From Hyphomicrobiales bacterium (GTDB lineage: Bacteria > Pseudomonadota > Alphaproteobacteria > Rhizobiales > Beijerinckiaceae), in contig CAKNFP010000001.1 of the NCBI GenBank assembly GCA_930633525.1, forward strand, positions 558,001 to 622,000: 64,000 nt of DNA, written 5' to 3'. Of this stretch, positions 34,725 to 44,759 are shown piece after piece. Under the pieces are notes generated by a model. That model saw only the letters and a program-made list of their open reading frames with translations, ran no database searches and was not told the DNA's origin. The position numbers were made by a program, and so were the translations under genes. Position 1 is the first letter of the stretch. The number at the start of each line of letters is the position of its first letter.

Positions 34725-37243
34725 GGCATGATCTCCTCTGGGTCGAGTTCAAGGGCATCGGTGAGGTCGAGCGCCGCCGCGAGCGCCGCGTCGGGCGCGA
34801 GGGGCTCCGCAGCGGCGGCGATATTGGTGAGGTTGGGAATGAGATCGGCCGCCCATTCGACGCCGCGCGCCGTGAGCCATGCGGCGAGGAAACCGTCGCG
34901 GCCATGCTCGGCGAGGATGTCGGCGATCAATGCCTGGTCGGACTTGGAGGATGCCGCGCAGAGCGCCAGGCCGACTTCGGAAAGGCCCAGCTCGAACAGC
35001 CGGTTTCCCCGCCGGCTCTGGCAGTAGTAGTCCCGCTTCGGGATGGCGCGGGCGAGGATCTCGATCTGCCGGTCGTTGAGGCCGAAGCGCCGGTAGATCG
35101 CGGTGATCTGCGGCTCGACGGCGCGGTCGTTGGGCAGGAGCAGTCGGGTCGGGCAGCTTTCGATGATCGCCGGCGCGATCGTGCTCTTTTCGAGCTGGGC
35201 CAGCGACTGCGTGGCGAAGACGACGGATGCGTTCTTCTTCCTGAGCGTGACCAGCCATTCGGCGAGTTGCTTGGAAAAAGCCGGATCGCCGAGCGCCAGC
35301 CAGCCCTCGTCGATGACGATCATCGTCGGGCGACCATCGAGGCGGTCGGCGATCCGGTGGAAAAGATAGGCGAGGACCGCGGGCGCGGCCCCGGTGTCGA
35401 GTAGCCCTTCCGTCTCGAAGGCCACGACTGAAGCGTTGCCGAGGTTTTCTGCCTCCGCGTCGAGCAGCCGGCCATAGGGACCGCCGACGCAATAGGGCTG
35501 GATGGCGAGCTTGAGGTCGTTGGACTGGAGTAGCACCGACAGGCCGGTGATGGTGCGCTCCTCGATCGGGGCCGAGGCGAGCGAGGACAGCGCGGTCCAG
35601 ATATGTTCCTTGGCTTCAGGGGTGATCGTGACGCCTTCGCGCTGGAGGATCGCCACGATCCAGTCCGCCGCCCAGGCGCGGTCCTGCGTCTGCTCGATGC
35701 GGGCGAGCGGCTGGAGGGAGACCGAGCCGTCGGCGCTCTCGGTCAGTCGGCCGCCGAGGTCGTGCCAATCGCCACCCATGGCCAAGGCGGCGGCCCTGAT
35801 GGAGCCCCCGAAATCGAAGGCGAAGATTTGCGATCCCGCGTAGCGGCGGAATTGCAAGGCCATGAGCGCCAGCAGCACGCTCTTGCCGGCGCCGGTCGGG
35901 CCGACCATGAGCGTGTGGCCAACATCGCCGACATGAAGTGAGAGCCGGAAAGGGGTCGATCCTTCGGTCCTGCCATAGAGCAGCGGGGGTGCGCCAAAGT
36001 GATCGTCCCTTTCCGGCCCCGCCCACACGGCGGACGAAGGGACCGTGTGGGCAAGGTTGAGCGTCGAGATCGGAGGCTGACGCACATTGGCGTAGGCATG
36101 GCCCGGCAGCGAGCCGAGCCAGGCGTCGACGGCATTGACCGTCTCGACCATGACGCTGAAATCGCGGGACTGGACGACCTTCTCGACTAGCCGCAGCTTT
36201 TCGTCGGCGCGGCGGGCGTCCTCGTCCCAGACCGTGACGGTTGCGGTGACATAGGCGATGCCGGCAATGTCCGCGCCGAGTTCCTGAAGCGCGAGATCCG
36301 CATCGGCGGCCTTGTTGGCCGCGTCGGTGTCGACGAGCGCCGATTGCTCGTTGGTCATCACCTCTTTCAGAATGGCGGCGATGCTCTTGCGCTTCGCGAA
36401 CCACTGGCGGCGGATTTTCGTGAGCAGCCTGGTCGCGTCCGTCTTGTCCATCAGGATCGCGCGGGTGGACCAGCGATAGGGGAAAGCCAGCCGGTTGAGA
36501 TCGTCGAGCAGGCCGGGCGTGGTGACGCTCGGGAACCCGGTGATGGTGAGGACGCGCAGATGCGCGGAGCCAAGGCGCGGTTCGAGCCCGCCGGTGAGCG
36601 CCTCATCGGCGAGCAGCGCGTCGAGATAGATCGGCGTCTCCGGCACGCGGACGCGATGCCGTTTGGTCGAGACGGTCGAATGGAGATAGGTCAGCGTTTC
36701 GCCGTCGGTGAGCCAGCGGCACTCGGGCATGAAGCCGTCCAAGAGGGCCAGCACGCGGTCGGTGCGGTCCACAAAGCCGCGCACCAGCTCCCAGGGATTG
36801 ACGCCAGAGGTCTCGCGGCCCTCGTAGAGCCAGCTTTCAGCGCGGGCCGCGTCCTCGGCCGGCGGCAGCCAGAGGAAGGTCAGGTAGTAGTCCGAGACGA
36901 AATGACTGCCTGCTTCCTCGAAATCGGCCTTGCGCTCAGCGTCGACCAGAGCGGACGCCGGATCGGGAAAGACGTCGTTCGGATAGGTCGCCGCTTCCTT
37001 GCGCTGTGCCTCCACGAAAATGCACCAGCCGGAGCCGAGGCGTCGGAAAGCGTTGTTCAGCCGGTTGGCGACGCCGACCAGCTCGGCGGCGACGGCGGAG
37101 TCGAGGTCCGGACCGCGGAATCTGGCGGTTCGCTGGAAGCTGCCATCCTTGTTCAGCACCACGCCTTCGCCGACCAGCGCCACCCAGGGCAGGAAGTCGG
37201 CGAGGCGCGTGGCGGTGCGGCGATATTCGGCGAGGTTCATCAT
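34721..37243 (-). CDS. trbE: conjugal transfer ATPase TrbE (VirB4)
   Basis: 840 aa. Walker A is GPTGAGKSVLLAL and Walker B sits in PTMIVIDEGWLAL. The N-terminal CagE/VirB4 domain starts LAEYRRTATRLADFLPW. Energises pilus assembly and substrate transfer at the inner membrane. Full family length with no interruption. Confidence 0.96.
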   Translation of the reverse strand: MMNLAEYRRTATRLADFLPWVALVGEGVVLNKDGSFQRTARFRGPDLDSAVAAELVGVANRLNNAFRRLGSGWCIFVEAQRKEAATYPNDVFPDPASALVDAERKADFEEAGSHFVSDYYLTFLWLPPAEDAARAESWLYEGRETSGVNPWELVRGFVDRTDRVLALLDGFMPECRWLTDGETLTYLHSTVSTKRHRVRVPETPIYLDALLADEALTGGLEPRLGSAHLRVLTITGFPSVTTPGLLDDLNRLAFPYRWSTRAILMDKTDATRLLTKIRRQWFAKRKSIAAILKEVMTNEQSALVDTDAANKAADADLALQELGADIAGIAYVTATVTVWDEDARRADEKLRLVEKVVQSRDFSVMVETVNAVDAWLGSLPGHAYANVRQPPISTLNLAHTVPSSAVWAGPERDDHFGAPPLLYGRTEGSTPFRLSLHVGDVGHTLMVGPTGAGKSVLLALMALQFRRYAGSQIFAFDFGGSIRAAALAMGGDWHDLGGRLTESADGSVSLQPLARIEQTQDRAWAADWIVAILQREGVTITPEAKEHIWTALSSLASAPIEERTITGLSVLLQSNDLKLAIQPYCVGGPYGRLLDAEAENLGNASVVAFETEGLLDTGAAPAVLAYLFHRIADRLDGRPTMIVIDEGWLALGDPAFSKQLAEWLVTLRKKNASVVFATQSLAQLEKSTIAPAIIESCPTRLLLPNDRAVEPQITAIYRRFGLNDRQIEILARAIPKRDYYCQSRRGNRLFELGLSEVGLALCAASSKSDQALIADILAEHGRDGFLAAWLTARGVEWAADLIPNLTNIAAAAEPLAPDAALAAALDLTDALELDPEEIMP

Positions 37244-37253
37244 TGCGGCCGCC

Positions 37254-37535
37254 TCACACCGATAGATGGCCGGGGACGCGCAGATGCCGGCGCACGACCT
37301 CCGCGAAGAGGGGATCGCGCTTCGCTGCCCAGACGGCTGCGAGATGACCGACGGCCCAGATCAGGATGCCGGCGAGCCAGAGCTGGAGGCCGAGACCGAT
37401 GGCCCCGGCCAATGTCCCGTTGAGGATTGCCACCGAACGCGGCGCACCGCCGAGCAGGATGGGTTCGCTCAGGGCGCGATGAACCGGGACAGTGAATCCC
37501 GGCACCGCGTCAAGCTGTTCGAGGGCGGCGGCCAT
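37254..37535 (-). CDS. trbD: conjugal transfer protein TrbD (VirB3)
   Basis: 93 aa with a hydrophobic hairpin (LNGTLAGAIGLGLQLWLAGIL). VFVPVHRAL-type start (GFTVPVHRALSEPILLGG) is characteristic of VirB3/TrbD. Start overlaps the trbC stop by one base. Confidence 0.94.
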   Translation of the reverse strand: MAAALEQLDAVPGFTVPVHRALSEPILLGGAPRSVAILNGTLAGAIGLGLQLWLAGILIWAVGHLAAVWAAKRDPLFAEVVRRHLRVPGHLSV

Positions 37536-37864
37536 CAGATCACGACCCCGCCGCCAAAGCTGAAGAAACTCAAAAAGAAGGAGCTGGCGGCGAACGCGAT
37601 CGAGATCCCGAAAACAATCTGGATCAACTTGCGGAAACCGCCGCCGGTGTCACCGAAAGCCAGCGTCAGCCCGGTGACGATGATGATGATGACGGCGACG
37701 ATCTTGGCCACCGGGCCTTCGACGGATTCGAGGATTTTCTGCAAAGGTGCTTCCCAAGGCATGGAGGAGCCTGAGGCGAGAGCCGGCGAAGTCAGAAGCG
37801 CTGCCCAGGTGAAGGCGGTGGCGGTTGCGATAGAACGGCGGAAGCGGAAGGCGCGACGGATCAT
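37535..37864 (-). CDS. trbC: conjugal transfer pilin TrbC (VirB2)
   Basis: 109 aa major pilin precursor: a long signal sequence ending near SPALASGSSMPWEAPLQ, then two hydrophobic helices (VAKIVAVIIIIVTGLTLAF and IQIVFGISIAFAASSFFLSF). The loop GDTGGGFRKL between them matches TrbC/VirB2. Start overlaps the trbB stop by 4 bp. Confidence 0.94.
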   Translation of the reverse strand: MIRRAFRFRRSIATATAFTWAALLTSPALASGSSMPWEAPLQKILESVEGPVAKIVAVIIIIVTGLTLAFGDTGGGFRKLIQIVFGISIAFAASSFFLSFFSFGGGVVI

Positions 37865-38859
37865 GCGGTGTCTCCTGAGTGGTTTGTCGGGATGAGGTCT
37901 GGAAAAGCGGGCGAGAGCTGGTAGTCGCCGTCCGGGCCGAGGCCCTCGACGCGGGTCAGCTCGGAGAGGCGTCGGGCGATGCCTCGGCCGGAGAGGACGG
38001 CAACGAGGTCGATCGTCTCGGCGATCATCGCGCGAGGAACGGTGACGACGGCTTCCTGAATGAGCTGTTCGAGGCGGCGTAGCGCACCGATGCCGGAGCC
38101 GGCATGAATCGTGCCGATGCCGCCGGGATGGCCCGTCCCCCAGGCTTTGAGGAGGTCGAGTGCCTCGGCGCCGCGGACCTCGCCGATGGGGATGCGGTCG
38201 GGGCGCAGACGCAGCGAGGACCGGACCAGATCGGAGAGTGTCGCCACCCCGTCCTTAGTGCGCAGGGCAACGAGATTCGGCGCTGCACATTGAAGTTCGC
38301 GTGTGTCTTCGATGATGACGACACGATCCTGCGTCTTGGCGACCTCGGACAAGAGCGCATTGGTCAAGGTGGTTTTGCCCGTCGAGGTGCCGCCCGCCAC
38401 CAAAATGTTGGCGCGCGCAGCGACGGCGTGGCGCAGAGCCGCGGCCTGCGCGTCAGACATGATCCCGGAGGCGGCGTAATCGTCGAGCGTGAAAATCGCG
38501 ACCGCCGGCTTGCGGATGGCGAAGGTCGGCGCGGCTACGACGGGTGGAAGCAGGCCCTCGAAGCGTTCGCCGGTTTCGGGCAGTTCGGCCGAGACGCGCG
38601 GAGAGCGGGCATGTACCTCGGCGCCGACGTGATGGGCGACCAGCCGGACGATACGCTCGCCGTCTTCCGGGGTCAGCTGCTCGCCGGTGTCGGACAGGCC
38701 CTCGGAGAGACGGTCGGCCCAGATGCGCCCATCTGGGTTCAGCATTACCTCGACGATGGACTTGTCGAGCAGGAGGTTCGAGATGGCAGGCCCGAGCGCC
38801 GTTCGGAGCATCCGCGCGCCGCGCTCGTAGGTTGCCTGTTTCCGGTTGTGGCCTGCCAT
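37861..38859 (-). CDS. trbB: conjugal transfer ATPase TrbB (VirB11)
   Basis: 332 aa hexameric ATPase. Walker A is [14 protein letters not shown], the Asp box [11 protein letters not shown], Walker B region [20 protein letters not shown], and the His box [13 protein letters not shown]. First gene of the trb block proper. Confidence 0.96.
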   Translation of the reverse strand: MAGHNRKQATYERGARMLRTALGPAISNLLLDKSIVEVMLNPDGRIWADRLSEGLSDTGEQLTPEDGERIVRLVAHHVGAEVHARSPRVSAELPETGERFEGLLPPVVAAPTFAIRKPAVAIFTLDDYAASGIMSDAQAAALRHAVAARANILVAGGTSTGKTTLTNALLSEVAKTQDRVVIIEDTRELQCAAPNLVALRTKDGVATLSDLVRSSLRLRPDRIPIGEVRGAEALDLLKAWGTGHPGGIGTIHAGSGIGALRRLEQLIQEAVVTVPRAMIAETIDLVAVLSGRGIARRLSELTRVEGLGPDGDYQLSPAFPDLIPTNHSGDTA

Positions 38860-39035
38860 CTCGTCCCCTTTCCGGGGATGAGGCGAAGGCGGTCCCCGGA
38901 TGGGGATGACTAAAAGGACGGCAAAACGGGCTGATTCAACAAGTTTCGGTCGTAGTAGTAGCGCAGCGAAGTAATACAGGAGAACGGCGGATTCGCCCGG
39001 CGGTTAAGACGCTGGATCGGGCCAGTATCGGCGAA

Positions 39036-39461
39036 TCAGTCATCGGTGCTCTCCTTGCCTGGAGCGATGTCGTCGGGGATCTCGCTCAGGAAGCTGCTGC
39101 CCTGCTGGAGCCGTATGGCGAGCGTCTGAACAAAGACCTCGAACCGCTCCCTGCCCTTAACCTGGGCGGTCGCGTGAGCCTCGGAGGGCAGCGGCGGGGT
39201 AATGGTCAGCCAGTGGCGGATGAACAGCGCCAGCGTGTCGGCCGTCAGCCGCACGTCGCGTTCCAGCCGCGCCGTCTGGCGGGACAGGCGATCGAGCCGG
39301 CGCGTGAAGGCGGCTTCGCGCGTGTCCAGGGCGTCGGGAGACAGGAACGAGGCGATGGCCGCTTCGGCGACCGCCGAGCGCGACAGCTTGCGGCGGTCGG
39401 CGAGGTCGTTGAGCCGGGCGAGCAGTTCGGCGGGAAGAGTCAGGCATAGGCGTTCGCGCAA
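39036..39461 (-). CDS. CopG-family ribbon-helix-helix protein
   Basis: 141 aa. The N-terminus LCLTLPAELLARLNDLADRR plus KLSRSAVAEAAIASFL is a ribbon-helix-helix DNA-binding fold; the remainder is helical and is typical of the CopG-like proteins placed between traG and trbB. It may control the transfer operon. Starts 9 bp after the traG stop; 176 bp without a gene separates it from trbB, so a promoter for trbB could lie there. Confidence 0.88.
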   Translation of the reverse strand: MRERLCLTLPAELLARLNDLADRRKLSRSAVAEAAIASFLSPDALDTREAAFTRRLDRLSRQTARLERDVRLTADTLALFIRHWLTITPPLPSEAHATAQVKGRERFEVFVQTLAIRLQQGSSFLSEIPDDIAPGKESTDD

Positions 39462-39470
39462 GGTCGTTCC

Positions 39471-41468
39471 TCACATATCAATGGTGTCGTTCGGGTCCAT
39501 GGAGACTTGCCGGGCGAGGCCGCGCATCTGGCGGCGCATGGCTTGACGCTGCCGGGCGATGTCTTCCTGATCGTCGCCGAGTAGGTGCCTAAACTCGTTC
39601 TCGGGCTCCGGCTCCTTCTTCTCGTGGACGATCTCCACATGGTCCGGCAGCTCCGGTTCCCGGCGCAAGCTCGAATTGGCCTTGTCCTCGTCCTGGTCGG
39701 TCGGCTCGGTAGCCGCGACCAGCGCCGCATCGGGTTTCAGAGGCTTGAGCGCCGACCAGCCATCCGGTCGCGCGCTGACGGCGATCTTTGCCGGATCGGG
39801 TGGCGGCAGGATGCGTTCCATGAGGCGGGGGTCGGTATAATAGCGCGCCTTCTTCGCGCGGATCGGCGGCGTTCCCGCCACCATGACGATCTCGTCGTCA
39901 GGCGGGAGCTGCATAATCTCTCCGGGAGTCAGGAGCTGGCGGGCGGTTTCGGAGCGTGACACCATGATGTGGCCGAGCCACGGCGCCAGGCGGCTGCCGG
40001 CAAAGTTCTGCATCGCCTTCATTTCGGTCGCCGTACCGAGGGCATCGGATACACGCTTGGCGGTCCTCTCGTCATTGGTGGCGAAGCTCACCCTGACATG
40101 GCAATTGTCGAGGATCGCATTATTCGCCCCGTACGCTTTCTCGATCTGATTCAAGCTCTGTGCAATGAGGAAGCTCTTGATCCCGTAGCCGGCGAGGAAG
40201 GCCAGTGAAGATTCGAAAAAGTCCAATCTGCCCAAGGCTGGAAATTCGTCGAGCAGCATCAGGACGCGGTGCCGCCGGTCCTTGGTATGGAGGTCTTCCG
40301 TCAATCGCCGCCCGATCTGATTCAGCACGAGACGAATGAGCGGCTTGGTGCGCGAAATGTCCGAGGGCGGAACGACTAGAAACAGCGTCGAGGGCTTCGG
40401 GTCGACGATCAAATCGGCGATGCGCCAGTCGCAGCGCGAGGTCACGGCCGCGACCACCGGGTCGCGGTAGAGACCCAGGAAGCTCATGGCGGTAGACAGC
40501 ACGCCGGAGCGTTCGTTGTCCGACTTGTTGAGCAGTTCCCGCGCTGTCGACGCGACTACCGGATGCGGCCCCGCCTCGCCGAGATGGCGGGTGGCCATCA
40601 TGGCATCCAGCGTCGCTTCGATCGTGCGGCGCGGATCGGAAAGGAAAGCAGCGACGCCGGCGAGCGTCTTGTCCAGCTCCGCATAGAGGACGTGTAGGAT
40701 CGCGCCGACCAAGAGCGAATGGGACGTCTTCTCCCAATGATTCCGCTTCTCAAGGCTTCCTTCGGGATCGACCAGCACGTCGGCGACGTTCTGGACGTCG
40801 CGCACCTCCCATTCGCCGCGCCGCACCTCGAGCAAGGGATTGTAGGCAGCGGAAGAGGCATTGGTCGGATCGAACAGTAGGACACGGCCATGCTTCGCCC
40901 GGAAGCCGGCGGTGAGCTGCCAGTTCTCGCCCTTGATGTCGTGAACGATGCAGCTCCCCGGCCACGTCAGCAATGATGGCACGACCAACCCGACCCCTTT
41001 GCCGGATCGTGTCGGCGCAAAGCACAAGATGTGCTCGGGACCGTCATGCCGCAAATAGTCCCGCTCGTAGCGGCCAAGGACCACGCCGTCCGGCCCGAGC
41101 AGGCCGGTACGCTCGATCTCCGTGCGGTCGGCCCATCGCGCCGAGCCGTAGGTGTCGATGTCGTTGGCCTCGCGGGCACGCATCACCGACATGGTGATGG
41201 CGACGGCGATGGCGATGAAGCCGCCCGACGCCGCGATGATGCCGCCCTCGGCGAAGATGCGCGGGGCGTAGGCATCATAGAAATACCACCACCAGAACAG
41301 CGACGGCGGATAATAGACTGGCCAGCCCGCGATCTCGAACCAGGCGGGGCCGAGCTGCGGCTGGAAGCCGAGCCGGAAGGCGACCCATTGCGTGCCGCCC
41401 CAGATCGAGGCGAGCACGATCAGGAAGACGATGCTGATCTGGCCCCAGAGGATTTTCGTGCCGGTCAT
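39471..41468 (-). CDS. traG: type IV coupling protein TraG (VirD4)
   Basis: 665 aa. Two or three N-terminal membrane segments, then the ATPase with Walker A APTRSGKGVGLVVPSLL and Walker B HRVLMLLDEFPALG. It links the relaxosome to the Trb channel. Starts 15 bp after the relaxase stop. Confidence 0.96.
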   Translation of the reverse strand: MTGTKILWGQISIVFLIVLASIWGGTQWVAFRLGFQPQLGPAWFEIAGWPVYYPPSLFWWWYFYDAYAPRIFAEGGIIAASGGFIAIAVAITMSVMRAREANDIDTYGSARWADRTEIERTGLLGPDGVVLGRYERDYLRHDGPEHILCFAPTRSGKGVGLVVPSLLTWPGSCIVHDIKGENWQLTAGFRAKHGRVLLFDPTNASSAAYNPLLEVRRGEWEVRDVQNVADVLVDPEGSLEKRNHWEKTSHSLLVGAILHVLYAELDKTLAGVAAFLSDPRRTIEATLDAMMATRHLGEAGPHPVVASTARELLNKSDNERSGVLSTAMSFLGLYRDPVVAAVTSRCDWRIADLIVDPKPSTLFLVVPPSDISRTKPLIRLVLNQIGRRLTEDLHTKDRRHRVLMLLDEFPALGRLDFFESSLAFLAGYGIKSFLIAQSLNQIEKAYGANNAILDNCHVRVSFATNDERTAKRVSDALGTATEMKAMQNFAGSRLAPWLGHIMVSRSETARQLLTPGEIMQLPPDDEIVMVAGTPPIRAKKARYYTDPRLMERILPPPDPAKIAVSARPDGWSALKPLKPDAALVAATEPTDQDEDKANSSLRREPELPDHVEIVHEKKEPEPENEFRHLLGDDQEDIARQRQAMRRQMRGLARQVSMDPNDTIDM

Positions 41469-41483
41469 GGGAGACTCCTTTCG

Positions 41484-43271
41484 TCAGAGTCCGAGGTTGC
41501 GCTTGCGACCGAGCGACCAGTCGATTCCCCCGCCGCCGCGTGTCACGCCGGAGATGTGCTGGCCGAGCTTGTGTTCGATCTCGCGGGACCAGGGGACGAG
41601 CTGGAAGCCGTGCCCGCCGTCGGGGCCGATCCCCTGGATCACCGCGAAGCGGCCGGAGGAGAGGGAGAGCTGGCGGCTATAGGTGCCGGAGACATATTCT
41701 CCGGCCTGCGCCTTCACATGCTGCAAGCCGGTCTCGGCCGAGAGCTGCTCGCCCACGGTATCGAGTTCGCGCCGGCGCAGCGTTGCCAGCAGGTTGCGCT
41801 GGAGAATGATCCGCTGGCCCTCCCGGCGAGCGAAACCTTCGTCGGCAAGATGTTCGGCGCGCGCGTCCATCGCTTCGCACACCTCGCGGCCGAAGCCGCC
41901 TGCGCCGAGCGGCATGGCCTCCTTCTCGACCAGCCGGTGATCGAGCCAGGTCGCGCCGGATGCCGTGATCTGGGTCTGAAGGTCGAGATCGGAGCGGTTG
42001 GCGAGGACGATGGTAGGCCGGGGATCGTCCGGGCCCCCGAAGCGGCGCACCTCGACGATGCCGCCGACCGGCGGCGTGCGCTCGAACGCCTCAATGCCGC
42101 GCAACCGGACATGGTGAGCGCGGCCATCCGTGCCGTCAATCACGGCATATGCTTCGCCGGTCAGTTCGTCATGAAGGCCCTTGTCGACCAGCCGGCCGAT
42201 GATCGGCGGGCCATCCTTGCCGGGGTCGATCGTGAAGTCTGCTACGCCGCGTTCCTCGCCGAGCCCGGCGAAGGCTTGGTGCATGGTCTTGATGATGTCG
42301 CCGCGATGGCCAAGCTCGCGGAGCGCCCGTTCCGCGCCTGGCTCGACGAACCATTCGTTGACACCGGCATCGGCGGCGAGCGCCATCTTTTCGAGATGGC
42401 GGAGCCGCGCGACCAGCAGGCGGCGGATTTCGGGATCGTCCGGTCCCTTCGCTTCGGGCCGCAGGTCGATATAGCCAAGTTCGTTGGACTCGCGTGCGAT
42501 CTCCCGATCGAGCCGCGTCCAGCGTTCCGCATCGATTTCGCGAGCGAGGCTGGAGCGGATCTCGTGTTCGGGCTTGGGACCGAGTTCGGCGTTGACAAGC
42601 TCCTCGGCGCGTCCGCGCAGGCCGTGGCTGATATAGTCGCGAGAGATGACAAGATCGGCCCCGGTCTCGTCGACGCCGCGCACCAGCAGATGCACATGCG
42701 GATTGTCGGTGTTCCAATGTTCGACGGCGACCCAATCGAGCCGCGTGCCAAGGTCGGTCTCCATCTGCCTCACGAGATCGCGGGTGAAGTCACGCAGGTC
42801 GCCCATCTGGCCAGCGTCCTCGGGGGAGATGATGAAGCGAAAGTGATGCCGGTCGTCCTGGCATCGGTCTGCGAAGGCGAGATCGTCGGCGCGGTCGGTC
42901 TCGGCGGCGAACATGACACCCTTCTCGCCGTCGCGGCTGACGCCTTCGCGCTTGAGATAGGAGAGGTGCGCCGAAATCGGCGCGGAGCGGAAGGTGCGGC
43001 CGCGGTGCCGGGCGATGCGCGCCTTGGCGACGACGCGGCGATGCGAGCCGAGCAGCTGGCTTCGGGAGATGACATTGCGGCCCCGTCCGAAGGTTGAGCG
43101 GCCGGCGCTTCCGCCGCCGCGCCGCGACGACGAGCCTGATCCGCGGGCCGGCGCATTGCTCGCCTGCTTAGCGGCGCGCAGCACCTGGTTGATGAAAGTC
43201 TTGGTGCGCGGCGCACGGATCGAGCGCGGCTTGCCGGGGCGAATGCGGAAATCGCTGTCGTCATCGCTCAT
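41484..43271 (-). CDS. relaxase (TraI/VirD2-like, DUF3363)
   Basis: 595 aa MOB_P-type relaxase. ISAHLSYLKREGVSRDG carries the likely catalytic Tyr; NTDNPHVHLLVRG is the metal-binding His motif; the C-terminal ~300 residues are DUF3363. It nicks oriT and pilots the strand. I start at ATG 43271, preceded by GGGGAGG; an open frame to 43382 adds residues that run over the palindromes described at 43320-43398. Upstream 250 bp with palindromes is the likely oriT. Confidence 0.92.
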   Translation of the reverse strand: MSDDDSDFRIRPGKPRSIRAPRTKTFINQVLRAAKQASNAPARGSGSSSRRGGGSAGRSTFGRGRNVISRSQLLGSHRRVVAKARIARHRGRTFRSAPISAHLSYLKREGVSRDGEKGVMFAAETDRADDLAFADRCQDDRHHFRFIISPEDAGQMGDLRDFTRDLVRQMETDLGTRLDWVAVEHWNTDNPHVHLLVRGVDETGADLVISRDYISHGLRGRAEELVNAELGPKPEHEIRSSLAREIDAERWTRLDREIARESNELGYIDLRPEAKGPDDPEIRRLLVARLRHLEKMALAADAGVNEWFVEPGAERALRELGHRGDIIKTMHQAFAGLGEERGVADFTIDPGKDGPPIIGRLVDKGLHDELTGEAYAVIDGTDGRAHHVRLRGIEAFERTPPVGGIVEVRRFGGPDDPRPTIVLANRSDLDLQTQITASGATWLDHRLVEKEAMPLGAGGFGREVCEAMDARAEHLADEGFARREGQRIILQRNLLATLRRRELDTVGEQLSAETGLQHVKAQAGEYVSGTYSRQLSLSSGRFAVIQGIGPDGGHGFQLVPWSREIEHKLGQHISGVTRGGGGIDWSLGRKRNLGL

Positions 43272-43319
43272 GTGCGCCTCCCCGGAAGCGCGGCGAGGCG
43301 GCCCATACAAATCGTCTTT

Positions 43320-43398
43320 GATTTTGCTGGCAAAATCGCCCATGCGTATGCACGACCGACCGCCATATGCGCAAAACACCAAGCCATTCCAATGGCTT
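43320..43398. other. palindrome cluster upstream of the relaxase gene: oriT candidate
   Basis: Two perfect 18 bp palindromes occur in the 247 bp between the relaxase and transglycosylase genes: GATTTTGC-TG-GCAAAATC (43320-43337) and AAGCCATT-CC-AATGGCTT (43381-43398). Regions beside relaxase genes with such repeats commonly contain oriT. No classical IncP or IncQ nic sequence was recognised. Confidence 0.45.
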
Positions 43399-43518
43399 GA
43401 CGGTGGTTTGCGCTGGCGCTTTTACCTTGCCGTCTTCCAGTCGCCGTGCCTCTCCCGGCGCGCGACCTGTCCCTCCCTTTCCGGCAGTTTGCTACAACCC
43501 GAAGGGACGCGATTCCGC

Positions 43519-44244
43519 TCATGGCGCACCTCCCGAGACCGGGCGAGCGACGAATAGCGCCCCGGACGACGATGGCGCGAGCGGATTGAGAGGCGGCGAA
43601 GGCGCATCCAACGCTGCGCCCACGCTGCGTTCGCCGTGCAGGCCGGATGCAGATGCCGCGCCGCCCCGAGCCGTGACGAAGAGAGGTGCATCGCGCCAAT
43701 CGTTGACGCACGGCGGGCCGGCGGAAACGCCCGCCGCAAGCGGCTCGCCACCGAGAAGGGGAACGAGCGCGGCGATGTAGTCGCGCGTCTCGGCGGGCAG
43801 ACCGCGTTCGCCAGCGAGGTATTCGTCATACCGGCCGGGGCCGAAATTGTAGGCCGCAAGCATGCCGGTGACGGTGCGGTAGCGGTCCCACATGGCGCGC
43901 AGATAGGCCGTGCCTGCGAAGATGTTGTCGCGGGGCTGGAACGGATCGCTGCCGAGCCGGTGAAGCGCGCGCTGTTCATCCCAGGTCGCGGGCATGAGCT
44001 GCATCAACCCCATCGCTCCAGCCTGCGACACGGCAGCCGGATCGCCGTCGCTCTCCGCGCCGAGGACGGCGACGATCCAGACGACCGGGATACCGAAGCG
44101 GTGAGCGGCTTCGGCGATATCGGCGGCGTAGGGATGGGCAGCGGTCGGGCGCTCGACCGGCGCGGATTGCGCGACCGCAACGCCCGTTCCGGCGAAGCCC
44201 GCGAGCGCGGCGACCAGCAGCAGAACGGCGCAATGCGATACCAT
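43519..44244 (-). CDS. lytic transglycosylase
   Basis: 241 aa in this form: signal peptide (VLLLVAALAGFAGTGVAVAQ), then a SLT domain with catalytic Glu in VLGAESDGDP, the family loops AMGLMQLMPATWDE and FAGTAYLRAMW, and MLAAYNFGPGRYDEYL. It opens peptidoglycan for the transfer apparatus (VirB1 role). The frame is open to 44421; I prefer ATG 44244 because it puts the signal peptide at the N-terminus. Confidence 0.9.
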   Translation of the reverse strand: MVSHCAVLLLVAALAGFAGTGVAVAQSAPVERPTAAHPYAADIAEAAHRFGIPVVWIVAVLGAESDGDPAAVSQAGAMGLMQLMPATWDEQRALHRLGSDPFQPRDNIFAGTAYLRAMWDRYRTVTGMLAAYNFGPGRYDEYLAGERGLPAETRDYIAALVPLLGGEPLAAGVSAGPPCVNDWRDAPLFVTARGGAASASGLHGERSVGAALDAPSPPLNPLAPSSSGALFVARPVSGGAP

Positions 44245-44424
44245 CCTGTCTCCGCAACGACGCCAGCCTGCCAGCGTGCTCGCTTCGGTCAAGGGCAAGG
44301 CGCAAGCGCCGGCCGGTGGCCGCCCTTGACCTGCTCTGCGCGCGCCGGCCGTCCGGTCGACGAGCGGGACGAAAGGGTGAGACGGCTTGCCCGCGAACAA
44401 AGGGGTGACCTGGAAAGGCATCGG

Positions 44425-44757
44425 TCAGTCCCGGTCTTCACGCGGCCGCAGCCGCTTCCAGACCAGCCGGAAGGTGCGCCCCTCGTCGTCGGCCTGGAAC
44501 AGCGCGGGACGGAACAGCTCAGGGAAAAGCGGGCTATCGATCTCCAGAGCGATGTAGTTTCCGGCGCGTTCGCCGACACGTTTCCACGCTCCGCCGACGT
44601 CGGGGCCGTTCTCGTCGTCCAGGTGGATGCGATAGTTCGGGGCGTTCTCGGCGTCGCCCGGCTCGGCATCGACGAGCACGATTTCCTCGTCGATGCCGAA
44701 GTGCCGGGCGCGGCCGGCATAACCGTTTGCGGTGGGTTCAAAGATATTGGCGGGCAT
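44425..44757 (-). CDS. DUF736 protein
   Basis: 110 aa. NGYAGRARHFGIDEEIVLVD and the central NYRIHL segment, then GAWKRVGERAGNYIALEIDSP in part, fit DUF736, a family found in alphaproteobacterial conjugative elements, function unknown. AAGGAG lies before tandem ATGs at 44760 and 44757; the second has better spacing. Confidence 0.9.
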   Translation of the reverse strand: MPANIFEPTANGYAGRARHFGIDEEIVLVDAEPGDAENAPNYRIHLDDENGPDVGGAWKRVGERAGNYIALEIDSPLFPELFRPALFQADDEGRTFRLVWKRLRPREDRD

Positions 44758-44759
44758 CA

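Noticed and set aside
36344..37423. 359-codon plus-strand ORF and similar long ORFs opposite trb genes
   Set aside because: They are mirror frames of trbE and other transfer genes, a common effect of high GC content.
43272..43382. N-terminal extension of the relaxase
   Set aside because: A strong GGGGAGG site precedes the ATG at 43271 and the extension covers the palindromes of the oriT candidate.
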